Shown here piece by piece: positions 48,472 to 56,711 of a DNA stretch of 64,000 bases (position 1 is its first letter; the number at the start of each line of letters is the position of its first letter). The notes beneath the pieces were generated by a model. The model saw only the letters and a list, made by a program, of their open reading frames with translations, did no database searches and was not told the DNA's origin. The translations under genes and the position numbers were made by a program. Where the stretch lies: the NCBI RefSeq assembly GCF_009823805.1, contig NZ_WUEK01000015.1, forward strand, positions 1 through 64,000. Reading direction: 5' to 3'. The stretch comes from Nocardioides flavescens (GTDB taxonomy: Bacteria > Actinomycetota > Actinomycetes > Propionibacteriales > Nocardioidaceae).

Positions 48472-49799
48472 GCCTGCGCGGACGCATCGTCTCGCTGGCC
48501 GTCGGCGCGACGGTCGCGGTGCTGGTGCTGTTCGCGGTGCCGGTGTGGCTCCTCGAGGCGCGCACCGCCTCCTCCGACGTCGAGCAGCAGGCGGTGCAGA
48601 CCGCGCGCTCGGTGGCCGACTACGTCTCGGCCGGTGCCGGGTCGGACGACCTGGAGGCCTACGTCGACCGGGTCAACGACCGCGACGACGCGACCCCGGT
48701 CGCGGTGCTGGCTCCCGACGGGACGACGTACGGACCGGACCTGCCGGGTGCCTCCGAGCAGCGCGGATCCGGCCCGGGTGACGGGGACGGGGACCGGGAC
48801 GGCCCGTTCCTGACCCAGAGCGGCGTCGACGTCGACGACGTCGACGGCGGTCGCCTGGTGCACCTCGTGGTGGGCACGCAGGGCGGGCCGACGTCGGTCG
48901 TGGCCTTCGCGAGCGAGGCACGCGTGCGCAGCACGCTGGCCGAGCGCCTGTTCCCGCTCGGCGCGGCCGCGGCGCTCCTGCTGGTCCTGGTCGCCGTCGC
49001 GGCCGAGCTGGTCTCGCGCCGCCTGGTGCGCGACCTCGACCGGACCGCGGAGCTGGCCGACGCCATCGCCGTGGGCGCGCCGGCCGGCCGCGTGCCGGAG
49101 AGCGGACCGCCCGAGGTGCGCCGGGTGGCGCACGCGCTCAACGGCCTCTCGGAGCGCATCGAGGAGCTGCTCGCCGCGGAGCGCGAGACCGCGGCCGACC
49201 TGTCCCACCGGCTGCGGACCCCGCTGATGGCCCTGCGCCTCGACGTCGACGCTCTCGAGCAGGGACGCGCCCGCACCGAGCTCGAGCAGCACGTCACCAG
49301 CCTCGAGCGGACGTTGACCGCCGTCATCCACGAGGCCCGCCGCACCCAGCGCGAGGGCGTCGTCGCCCGCTGCGACCCGGGACCGGTCGCCGCCGCGTGC
49401 GCGGCGTACTGGCAGCCCCTCATCGAGGACCAGGGCCGCGATCTGGCCGTCGACGTCGCCGACGGACTGCCCGCGGTCCGCTGCTCCGAGCAGGACCTGC
49501 GCGACGCGCTCGACGCCCTCGTCGAGAACGCCGTCGCGCACACCCCCGACCTCACCCCGCTCGCGGTGCGAGCCGTCGCAGACCCGTCGGGCGGGGTCAC
49601 CGTCGAGGTGCGCGACCAGGGAGCCGGCTTCGACCCCGACGCCGTGCGCCGCGGCCGCAGCGACCGTGGCTCGACGGGGCTCGGCCTCGACATCGCCCGC
49701 CGGTGCGCGGCCGCCTCGGGCGGTCGGCTCGTGGTCGACCGCGACGGGCCGTGGAGCGTCGTACGCCTCGAGCTGGGGGCTGCCCACAGCGCGATTTGA
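48468..49799 (+). CDS. Sensor histidine kinase
   Basis: A 443-residue membrane kinase. Transmembrane segments are near residues 8-29 and 164-181, enclosing an extracytoplasmic sensor region with an acidic Gly/Asp-rich stretch (about 100-125). A HAMP-like linker follows, then His247 in ADLSHRLRTPLMAL, the N-box ENAVAH and G-box DQGAGFDPD with GSTGLGLDIARR. It pairs with the preceding OmpR-type regulator. The signal is unknown. Confidence 0.9.
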   Translation: MSLRGRIVSLAVGATVAVLVLFAVPVWLLEARTASSDVEQQAVQTARSVADYVSAGAGSDDLEAYVDRVNDRDDATPVAVLAPDGTTYGPDLPGASEQRGSGPGDGDGDRDGPFLTQSGVDVDDVDGGRLVHLVVGTQGGPTSVVAFASEARVRSTLAERLFPLGAAAALLLVLVAVAAELVSRRLVRDLDRTAELADAIAVGAPAGRVPESGPPEVRRVAHALNGLSERIEELLAAERETAADLSHRLRTPLMALRLDVDALEQGRARTELEQHVTSLERTLTAVIHEARRTQREGVVARCDPGPVAAACAAYWQPLIEDQGRDLAVDVADGLPAVRCSEQDLRDALDALVENAVAHTPDLTPLAVRAVADPSGGVTVEVRDQGAGFDPDAVRRGRSDRGSTGLGLDIARRCAAASGGRLVVDRDGPWSVVRLELGAAHSAI

Positions 49800-49856
49800 C
49801 CTGGATTTGAGGTCGCAGGACGGTGCTGTTGAGCCGCGCCGGGCGAACCTCACTGC

Positions 49857-50105
49857 ATGAGCCACCCCACCACCCGTCTCCTGATGCGGGCCCGGGTCGT
49901 CACCGCGGGCCTCGTCGTGGCCGCCGGTGGCGGCACCGGAGCCCTCGCCCTCAGTGCTGCCCACGCCGCCTCCACCGAGGCCGACGGCACCACCGGCAGC
50001 TCGACCACCAGCTCCACGTCGACGTCGTCCGACACGAGCTCGACCACGGGCTCGACGTCCGCCAGCCAGTCGCAGCAGCCGGTCGCGGGGAGCCACTCGT
50101 CGTGA
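49857..50105 (+). CDS. Small exported Ser/Thr-rich protein
   Basis: An 82-residue protein with a signal peptide or anchor (about residues 10-38, ending SAAHAAS) and a mature part made nearly entirely of Ser, Thr, Gly and Gln. It overlaps the start of the apbE gene (GTGA) and opens an electron-transfer operon. Its placement suggests that it could be the target of flavinylation by ApbE, but no recognisable FMN-binding domain or clear ApbE motif is seen. Known ApbE targets are larger. Confidence 0.68.
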   Translation: MSHPTTRLLMRARVVTAGLVVAAGGGTGALALSAAHAASTEADGTTGSSTTSSTSTSSDTSSTTGSTSASQSQQPVAGSHSS

Positions 50106-50974
50106 ACGCCCGGCAGTGGCACGACTGGTCGTGCACGGTGCGCCTGGTCGTCGACGGCGAGCCCGCCGAGCTGGACCGCGCCGAGAGCGCGGTGCGCGCG
50201 CTCATGGGCGACGTCGAGCGGGCGGTGAGCCGGTTCCGCGACGACAGCGAGCTCAGCCGGGCCAACGCCGCGGCCGGCCGCTGGACGCCGGTCGGGTCGC
50301 TCACCCTCCACCTCGTGGACGTCGCACTCGACGCGGCGCGACTGACCGACGGCGCCTGCGACCCCACCGTGGGTCGACACCTCGCGGCCGCCGGCTACGA
50401 CGACGACCTCGAGGTCGTACGCCGCCGCACGGCCGCGCCGCTCGCCGCCGCGCCCGCGGTCCTGCCCGACTGGCGCCTCGTCGAGGTCGACCACGCCGGC
50501 GGTCGCCTGCGGGTGCCGGAGGGTCTCGCCCTCGACCTGGGCGCCACCGCCAAGGCGTGGACGGCCGACGAGGCCGCCGCCCGGGTCCACGACCTGCTGG
50601 GCCGCCCGGCCCTCGTCGCCGTGGGCGGCGACCTCGCGGTGGCGGGGGAGCACCCCTGGCCGGTGTCGGTGAGCGAGCACGAGGGCGGCCCCGGCCCGAT
50701 CCTGACCCTCCACCACGGTGGGCTCGCCACGTCGTCGACGGCCGGCCGCCGGTGGACCACCGCCGACGGCCCCCGTCACCACCTCCTCGACCCGCGCACC
50801 GGCCGCCCTGCCGAGGGGCGCTGCCGCACGGTCTCGGTGCGCGGCGCGAGCTGTGTCGAGGCCAACGCGCTCAGCACCGCCGCGCTCGTCACCGGCCGCG
50901 TGCCGGAGGGGACGGCGGCGCGGTACGTCACCACCGACGGTCACGTCGAGGTCACCGTGGGGTGGGTCGCATGA
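50102..50974 (+). CDS. apbE: ApbE-type FAD:protein FMN transferase
   Basis: A 290-residue protein of the ApbE family. Landmarks are SRFRDDSELSRANAAAG near residue 40, LDLGATAKAWTADEAA near 140, and HHLLDPRTGRPAEG near 226, all normally involved in FAD and Mg2+ binding. The enzyme attaches FMN covalently to Thr/Ser of exported proteins. No signal peptide is present, so it may act in the cytoplasm or be anchored by partners. It is coupled at both ends to its neighbours. Confidence 0.88.
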   Translation: MNARQWHDWSCTVRLVVDGEPAELDRAESAVRALMGDVERAVSRFRDDSELSRANAAAGRWTPVGSLTLHLVDVALDAARLTDGACDPTVGRHLAAAGYDDDLEVVRRRTAAPLAAAPAVLPDWRLVEVDHAGGRLRVPEGLALDLGATAKAWTADEAAARVHDLLGRPALVAVGGDLAVAGEHPWPVSVSEHEGGPGPILTLHHGGLATSSTAGRRWTTADGPRHHLLDPRTGRPAEGRCRTVSVRGASCVEANALSTAALVTGRVPEGTAARYVTTDGHVEVTVGWVA

Positions 50975-51555
50975 CGCTGTGGTTCCTGGCCCGTGCCGCC
51001 GGCTTCACGGCGGTCGTCGCGGCGTCGTTCGCCGTCGGCCTCGGCGCCCTCGGCTCCTCCTCGCCCGTCGCGTCGCGTCGGGTCCTCACGCAGCTCGCGC
51101 ACCGCTCGGCCGCGGTGCTCACCCTGGCGTTCCTCGCGCTGCACGTGGTGCTGCTGGTCACCGACAGCCACGTCGACCTCAGCGCGCTCGGCGCGCTGGT
51201 GCCGTTCACCGCCGGCTGGCAGCCGGTGGCGCTCGGCCTCGGGACCCTCGCGGCCTACGGCTTCGGAGTCGTGTCCCTCACCGGCGCGCTGCGGGGCCGG
51301 TTGGCCGCGAGCGCCGGCGCCGCCCGGGCCTGGCGCGGCGTCCACCTCTCGGCGTACGTCGCCTGGGTGCTGGCCATGGGCCACGGGATCCTCGCCGGCA
51401 CCGACACCGGCGCCGGCTGGGCCCTCGCCCTGTACGCCGTCTGCGCGGCCGGGGTCGGTGCGGCTGTCGCCGTCCGGCTCGGCGCCCTGGCCCGGGCCCG
51501 GCGGGCCCCGCTGCACCGGACCCGCACCCGGGCCCTGGTCGGAGCGGCCCGATGA
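50971..51555 (+). CDS. Ferric reductase-like transmembrane protein
   Basis: The 194-residue product has about six membrane helices with histidines in RVLTQLAHRSAAVLT, FLALHVVLL, WRGVHLSAYVAW and AMGHGILAG, spaced as haem ligands in ferric reductase-like (FRD/MsrQ-like) domains. It would carry electrons across the membrane via b-type haem. It is coupled by ATGA to both apbE and the NuoF-like gene. Confidence 0.87.
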   Translation: MTLWFLARAAGFTAVVAASFAVGLGALGSSSPVASRRVLTQLAHRSAAVLTLAFLALHVVLLVTDSHVDLSALGALVPFTAGWQPVALGLGTLAAYGFGVVSLTGALRGRLAASAGAARAWRGVHLSAYVAWVLAMGHGILAGTDTGAGWALALYAVCAAGVGAAVAVRLGALARARRAPLHRTRTRALVGAAR

Positions 51556-52805
51556 GCGCCCTGGCTGCGTCCGGGACCGCACCCGGCGGCACGACCGGCA
51601 CCGTGCGGGCCTGGGGCACGGCCCGCCTGCTCGCCGGCACCGGATCAAGGCGGCGCGTCGACCTCGCCCGCCACCGCAGCGTGCACGCCCCACTGCGCTC
51701 CTACGACGCCGCCGGGCTGGCCGAGGCCGCCGAGGCGGTGCGTCTGCTGGGCCGCGGAGGAGCGGCGTTCCCGGTCGCGGTCAAGCTCCGGTCGGTGGCC
51801 CCGGGGCCGCGGGCGCAGGTCCTGGTCAACGGCTCCGAGGGCGAGCCCGCCAGCGGCAAGGACCGCGCTCTGCTGCGGCTCGTGCCCCACCTGGTCCTCG
51901 ACGGCGCCGTCCTGGTGGCCCGCGCGCTGGGCACGGGACGCGTGACGGTCGCCGTCTCCGACGCCGAGGCGCACGCCTCGCTCGACGCGGCGCTGCACGA
52001 ACGGCCCGACCGCGGGTCGTTCCGCCTCCAGCGCCACGACCACGGCTTCGTCGGCGGAGAGGTGCGGGCCCTCGCGCGGGCTGTCTCGGGCGGCCCCGCC
52101 CTGCCCCCCGGTCGGCGCGTGCTGCCCACGGTGCAGGGCGTCGACGGCGACCCGACGTTCGCGTCCAACGCCGAGACCTTCGCGCAGCTCGCGCTGCTCG
52201 CCGAGCTCGGGCCGGCGGCGTACGCCTCGGTCGGCTGCGCCGAGGAGCCCGGCACCACCCTGGTCACCCTGCTCGGCGACGTCCCGCACGCGGGGGTCGT
52301 GGAGGTGCCGACCGGGCTGCCCCTGCGCGCGCTGCTCGGGGAGGGCACCGGGCCGGTCCTGGTCGGCGGCTACCACGGCACCTGGCTCGCCGACCCGAGC
52401 GACCTGGTCCTGAGCCGGCCCGCCCTGCGGGCCGCCGGCGTCTCACTGGGTGCGGCTGTGCTGGCTCGTCTGCCGCACGACACCTGCGCGCTCGGCGAGG
52501 CCAGCGCCGTGGCCCACTGGCTGGCCTCGGAGTCGGCCGGGCAGTGCGGCCCCTGCGTGTTCGGGCTGCCCGCGCTCGCGGCCGGTCTCGACGACCTCGC
52601 CCGTGGAGGCGACGCCGTCGCGTGCCTGCGCTCGCGCGCCGCACCGCTGCCGGGTCGCGGTGCCTGCGCCCACCCCGACGGCGCGGCGCGGTTCGTCGCC
52701 TCGGCCCTCGAGGTGCTCGCGGCGACCGGTGAGCTCGAGGTCCACCGCCGGCAGGGGCAGTGCGGCCGGCCCCTGCGGTACACCCTGCCGGTGGTGGCGC
52801 GATGA
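51552..52805 (+). CDS. NuoF-like/SLBB iron-sulfur flavoprotein
   Basis: A 417-residue protein related to NADH dehydrogenase subunit F and RnfC. The glycine-rich segment LLGRGGAAFPVAVK is near residue 66, NGSEGEPASGKDR near 98, an SLBB-like part near 240-290, and an FeS region SAGQCGPCVFG near 338 followed by GACAHP. The usual first Cys of the NuoF cluster motif (SCGxCxPC) is Ala here, leaving three Cys. It probably accepts electrons from NAD(P)H or ferredoxin and feeds the membrane haem protein. It overlaps the ferredoxin gene. Confidence 0.86.
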   Translation: MSALAASGTAPGGTTGTVRAWGTARLLAGTGSRRRVDLARHRSVHAPLRSYDAAGLAEAAEAVRLLGRGGAAFPVAVKLRSVAPGPRAQVLVNGSEGEPASGKDRALLRLVPHLVLDGAVLVARALGTGRVTVAVSDAEAHASLDAALHERPDRGSFRLQRHDHGFVGGEVRALARAVSGGPALPPGRRVLPTVQGVDGDPTFASNAETFAQLALLAELGPAAYASVGCAEEPGTTLVTLLGDVPHAGVVEVPTGLPLRALLGEGTGPVLVGGYHGTWLADPSDLVLSRPALRAAGVSLGAAVLARLPHDTCALGEASAVAHWLASESAGQCGPCVFGLPALAAGLDDLARGGDAVACLRSRAAPLPGRGACAHPDGAARFVASALEVLAATGELEVHRRQGQCGRPLRYTLPVVAR

Positions 52806-53020
52806 GGCTCGAGATCGACTGGACCCGCTGCGACGGCCACGGGCTGTGCGCCCGGCTGCTGCCCGAGCGCATCTCCCTGGACCCCGACGGGTTCCCGGTG
52901 ATCGGCGACGCGCGGCTCGACCCCGTCGCCGACGCCGAGCTCCTGCGCCCCGCCCGGGCCGCGGCCGCGGCCTGCCCCGTGCTCGCCCTGCGCGTCGAGC
53001 GCACCCGTCCCCACGCCTGA
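52802..53020 (+). CDS. Small ferredoxin
   Basis: A 72-residue ferredoxin with Cys10, Cys16 and Cys58 in RCDGHGLC and AACPV contexts. Three Cys fit a [3Fe-4S] cluster or a [4Fe-4S] cluster with a non-Cys ligand, as in P450-type ferredoxins. It is last in the ATGA-linked electron-transfer operon and probably exchanges electrons with the NuoF-like protein. Confidence 0.88.
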   Translation: MRLEIDWTRCDGHGLCARLLPERISLDPDGFPVIGDARLDPVADAELLRPARAAAAACPVLALRVERTRPHA

Positions 53021-53080
53021 CCACTCCCTCCGCCAGTCCCGCCAGTCCCTTCGCCCCACCTCACCTCAGGAGAAACAACG

Positions 53081-53557
53081 GTGTTCGATCTCGTCAACGG
53101 ACTGCCCGTCCACCCGCTCGTCGTGCACGCCGTCGTCGTGCTGCTGCCCCTCGCCTGCCTCGGGACCCTCGCCATCGCGCTGCGACCCGCGTGGCGCGAG
53201 CGCTACGGCGTGCTGGTCGTGGCCTGTGCCGCCGTCGCGACCGTCCTCATCCCGGTCGCGACCTCGAGCGGCGAGGCGCTCGAGAAGCGGGTCGGTGACC
53301 CGGGCCGGCACGCCGAGCTGGGCGACCAGCTGATCTGGTTCGCCGTCCCGCTGCTGGTCCTCTCCCTCGCGCTCGTCGTCCTCGACAGGCGTCAGCGGCG
53401 GTCGGTCGAGCCCACCGGCGAGCGGCGTACGCCGGTGCTGACGCGGGCGGTCGCGGTGCTCGCGCTCGTCGCCGCCATCGCCGCCTCGGTGCAGGTCTAC
53501 CGGGTCGGCGACTCCGGCGCGAAGGCCGTCTGGGGCGATCAGGTCGCGGCACGCTGA
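53081..53557 (+). CDS. DUF2231-family membrane protein
   Basis: The 158-residue protein starts MFDLVNGLPVHPLVVHAVVV, the DUF2231 signature, and has four membrane helices. These proteins are of unknown function and sometimes occur with electron-transfer genes. CAGGAGAAACAACG before the GTG is a strong ribosome site. It follows the ferredoxin gene after 60 nt. Confidence 0.87.
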   Translation: MFDLVNGLPVHPLVVHAVVVLLPLACLGTLAIALRPAWRERYGVLVVACAAVATVLIPVATSSGEALEKRVGDPGRHAELGDQLIWFAVPLLVLSLALVVLDRRQRRSVEPTGERRTPVLTRAVAVLALVAAIAASVQVYRVGDSGAKAVWGDQVAAR

Positions 53558-53590
53558 GCGCCCCTTGCGGCCACCGTGGATGATGGGGCC

Positions 53591-53992
53591 GTGATCGGCG
53601 GCAACTTCGAGGACGGAGCCCAGGGCTGGCGGCTCGGTCGGCGTGCCCCGCTGGCCATCGACGTGGCCGACTCGGGCAACCCCGGCGAGGTCGTCGTGCG
53701 CCTCGACGGCCCCCTCGACCTCACCACCCACTCGCAGCTGCGCCGGGCGTTCTACGACGACGATCAGGTCGCGGCCGCCCGTGCGGTGGTCGTCGACCTG
53801 ACCGCCGTGCCCTTCATCGACTCGGCCGGCATCGGTGCCCTCGCCACGGGGCGCAAGGTCGTCGGTGCCCGCAACGGCTCCCTCGCCCTGGTCGCCACCG
53901 ACGGCCCGGTGCGCCGGCTGCTGCGGGTCACCGCGATGGACCAGGCGCTCCCGGTCTTCGCGACGCTGGACGAGGCAACCGCTCCTTCGTGA
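53591..53992 (+). CDS. STAS-domain anti-sigma factor antagonist
   Basis: A 133-residue STAS protein. The phosphorylatable Ser is in VPFIDSAGIGALATG, as in RsbV/SpoIIAA. Such proteins, when dephosphorylated by PP2C enzymes, bind an anti-sigma kinase and free a stress sigma factor. The PP2C-type phosphatase at 40.3-42.1 kb and the sigma gene at 42.2 kb are possible partners, but no RsbW-like kinase is in the window. An alternative GTG at 53576 would add 5 residues. GATGAT 7 nt upstream supports the start used here. Confidence 0.85.
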   Translation: MIGGNFEDGAQGWRLGRRAPLAIDVADSGNPGEVVVRLDGPLDLTTHSQLRRAFYDDDQVAAARAVVVDLTAVPFIDSAGIGALATGRKVVGARNGSLALVATDGPVRRLLRVTAMDQALPVFATLDEATAPS

Positions 53993-54079
53993 CCGGGTCG
54001 GTCTGACGGAACGCCAGCGGACCCAGGGCGGACGACCCTAGGCTGGTCCGGACCGCCGCCGGCGGGCGAGGGGGGGTCC

Positions 54080-56098
54080 ATGTCGACGGCGCGCGCCGCA
54101 GTTCCGGGGACGTCGTACGCGTGGCTCGTCGGCTTCGCCGCCTCCTGGGTCGTGCTCGCCGTGCTCGGTCGACTGCTCGTCGTCGACCAGGCCGCCCTCG
54201 TCTGGCCGGCGCTGGGGTTGTCGATCACGTGGTTCCTCGTGCGCCGGGTGGGGTTCCGCAGCCTCGACACGGTCGTCCTGGCGACGGCGGCGTTCGCGAC
54301 CCTCCTGCTGTCGGGGAGCCCGCTCGGCGTCGCCGTGATCGGCGCCGTCACCAACGGGCTCCAGGCTCCCGCGGCCGTCGCCCTGCTGCGCCGATGGCTG
54401 CCGGGTCTCGACCCGCTGACCGGAGTGCGCGGACTCGACTCCGCGCAGGCGCTCGCACGTTTCTTCGGTGCGGTGCTCGTGCCGGTCGTCCTGGCTGCCG
54501 TCGTCGGTGTCGTGGGTCTCGTGCTGCTGGGGCTGCCCACCTCGCCCGTCCTCGGACCGATGCTGGTCGGTCGCAACCTGTGCGGTGGCCTCGTGGTCAG
54601 CACGCTGACGCTCGTCCTGCTCGCTCCGGTCCTGACCCGGCGCCGTCCCCACCGCCCCGACACCCGCGCGGCGGCCGAGGGCGCGGGCGCGTTCGTGCTC
54701 GCGGCGGCGCTGCTGTGGCTCGACACGGTGGCGACGCAGGCCCCGGTCGGCTTCCTGGTCCTGGGTGTGGCGGTCTGGGTCGGCACCCGCTGCGGTGTCG
54801 TCGTCAACGTGTGGTTCGCCGCGACGACCGGTGCCGCGGTCGTGGCCGCGACCCTCTTCGACGCGGGGACCTTCGCGGCGGCCAGCAGCGAGGTGGGCAG
54901 TCTGCTCTCGCAGCTGTTCGTCGTGGCGGTGTTCGGCATCTGCCTCGCGCTGGCCACGGGCCGCGCCGAGACCGCGCGGCTGCAGGTGGCGCTCGCCGAC
55001 GCCGCGGCCGACGCCGCGGAGCGCGCGGCGTTCCTCGACGCCACCATGGCGGCCGTGCACGAGGGCATCCTCGTCATCGACGAGCAGCGCACGGTCACCT
55101 TCGCCAACCCCGCCGCCGGCCGCCTGCTCGGCGTCGACCCGACGGCGGAGCTGGCGTGGCTGGCGCCGTTCACGTCGTTCGTCGTCGACGGTGAGCAGGT
55201 GCCGCCCGAGGACCGTCCGCTCGCGCGGGCGCTGCGCGGCGAGGACGTGCAGGACGCCGAGGCCTGGGTGGGCGAGGACCCGCCGCGCGTGCTCTCCTTC
55301 GGAGCCCGGCAGCTGCGCACCCCGGGCCGCGAGGTGCGCGCGGTCCTGAGCCTGCGCGACGTGACGACCGAGCACACCCAGCGCGAGGCCCTCGAGACCT
55401 TCGCGGGCGTGGTCGCCCACGACCTGCAGAACCCCTTGGCCGCGATCGACGGGTGGGTCGACCTGCTGGCCGACCACCTCTCGCCACCGTCCGGCGCCGA
55501 CGGTGGCGACCCCACGACAGCCGCGTTCCTGGCGCGCATCCGGACCTCGAGCGCCCGGATGCGGGCGCTGATCGGGGAGCTGCTCGCCTACGCGACGGTG
55601 AAGGACAAGCAGCTGGACCCGCAGGACGTCGACCTCTCCGAGGTCGTCACGCAGATCGCCCACGAGCGGGGCCGGGTCGGCCAGGTCGTGAGCGGCCCGC
55701 TGCCGACCGTGTGCGCCGACCCGACGCTCGTCTACCAGCTCCTCGACAACCTCATCGGCAACGCCCTGAAGTTCACCGCGCCCGGGGTCGAGCCCCACGT
55801 GATCGTGCGGGCCGCGCTCGGCCCGGCCCGCGACGGCCTGACGGAGGTCGAGGTCACCGACAACGGCACGGGCATCCCGAACGGGCTGCACGACGAGGTC
55901 TTCTCGGAGTTCCGCCGCGCTCACGGGGCGAGCCACCGCGGCCACGGACTCGGCCTCGCCATCTGCCGGCGCATCGTCGCCCGCCACGGCGGCACCATCA
56001 GCGCCCACGACCGGGTGGAAGCGAGCGGCACGACGTTCCGGTTCTCGCTGCCCACGGCCGCGCCGATACCCGCGCCGGTCCCTGCACCGGCGGCCTGA
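54080..56098 (+). CDS. MASE1-like membrane histidine kinase with PAS domain
   Basis: The 672-residue kinase has an N-terminal membrane domain of about eight helices (residues 10-300) resembling MASE1, a PAS domain (about 315-430, with GILVIDEQRTVTFANPAAGR), then HisKA with His447 in VVAHDLQNPLAAIDGW and a HATPase domain (LIGNALKFTAPG, VTDNGTGIP, GHGLGLAICRRIV). The C terminus is Pro/Ala-rich. No response regulator is next to it, so the orphan LuxR-type regulators at 37.4 and 39.7 kb are possible partners. Confidence 0.89.
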   Translation: MSTARAAVPGTSYAWLVGFAASWVVLAVLGRLLVVDQAALVWPALGLSITWFLVRRVGFRSLDTVVLATAAFATLLLSGSPLGVAVIGAVTNGLQAPAAVALLRRWLPGLDPLTGVRGLDSAQALARFFGAVLVPVVLAAVVGVVGLVLLGLPTSPVLGPMLVGRNLCGGLVVSTLTLVLLAPVLTRRRPHRPDTRAAAEGAGAFVLAAALLWLDTVATQAPVGFLVLGVAVWVGTRCGVVVNVWFAATTGAAVVAATLFDAGTFAAASSEVGSLLSQLFVVAVFGICLALATGRAETARLQVALADAAADAAERAAFLDATMAAVHEGILVIDEQRTVTFANPAAGRLLGVDPTAELAWLAPFTSFVVDGEQVPPEDRPLARALRGEDVQDAEAWVGEDPPRVLSFGARQLRTPGREVRAVLSLRDVTTEHTQREALETFAGVVAHDLQNPLAAIDGWVDLLADHLSPPSGADGGDPTTAAFLARIRTSSARMRALIGELLAYATVKDKQLDPQDVDLSEVVTQIAHERGRVGQVVSGPLPTVCADPTLVYQLLDNLIGNALKFTAPGVEPHVIVRAALGPARDGLTEVEVTDNGTGIPNGLHDEVFSEFRRAHGASHRGHGLGLAICRRIVARHGGTISAHDRVEASGTTFRFSLPTAAPIPAPVPAPAA

Positions 56099-56111
56099 CT
56101 GCCGCCAGGTG

Positions 56112-56125
56112 GTGCGACGTCGCAC
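56112..56125. promoter_or_regulatory. 14-bp palindrome GTGCGACGTCGCAC
   Basis: A perfect inverted repeat about 80 nt upstream of the DinB-like gene and just after the histidine kinase gene. It is a candidate operator for the DinB/dehydrogenase pair. Confidence 0.35.
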
Positions 56126-56202
56126 TCTGCGGCCTTGTGGGGTGCCGCCGCCCGTCGTGAGGATCGAGGCACCTGACCCGAACGCAGAGGAGTGCTGAGA
56201 CC

Positions 56203-56709
56203 GTGACCGAGTCACACCCCGACATCCCGGGCCCCATCGCCGACGCGCTGGCCGAGGCCGACGCCGCGCTGGGCCGCCTCGGCGCCGCGCTGGCCCAGCT
56301 CGGTGACGGTGACCTCCACCGGGCGCACCGCGACGGTGGCTGGACCGTGGCTCAGGTCGTCTCCCACATCAACATGTGCGCCCTGCTCTGGCTCGGCGAC
56401 CTCAAGCGGATCGAGTGCGACCCCGAGCTGCGCTTCGTCTTCCGCGAGGAGGTCGGGCACGACCTGACGGGCTACCCGCCGCCGACCATCGAGCTCGCGC
56501 GCCAGCAGCTCGCCAGCACCCGCCGGACCCTGGCCACCGCCGGACCGGTCGTCAGCGCCGACGTGCTCGCCCGCACCATCGAGATCCCCGACCTCGGCAC
56601 CATGACGGTCGAGGAGTGGAGCCCGCTGATCATCGGCCACGCCTCCAGCCACACCGAGCAGGCCTTCGAGATCATGCGCGACCGCGAGTTCGCGCCCGAG
56701 GGGGTCTGA
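56203..56709 (+). CDS. DinB-superfamily protein
   Basis: A 168-residue helical-bundle protein with the DinB/maleylpyruvate isomerase-like pattern DGGWTVAQVVSHINMC near residue 44 and GHASSHTEQAFEIM near 146. His residues at these sites could bind a metal. Such proteins include thiol-dependent transferases in actinobacteria. GAGGAG precedes the GTG. The dehydrogenase gene follows 2 nt later. Confidence 0.85.
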   Translation: MTESHPDIPGPIADALAEADAALGRLGAALAQLGDGDLHRAHRDGGWTVAQVVSHINMCALLWLGDLKRIECDPELRFVFREEVGHDLTGYPPPTIELARQQLASTRRTLATAGPVVSADVLARTIEIPDLGTMTVEEWSPLIIGHASSHTEQAFEIMRDREFAPEGV

Positions 56710-56711
56710 CC

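Noticed and set aside
53764..56215. Leftward long open frames opposite the MASE1-like kinase
   Set aside because: They are antisense to clear STAS and kinase domains, with Ser/Thr/Arg-rich or Glu/Gly-rich shadow composition.
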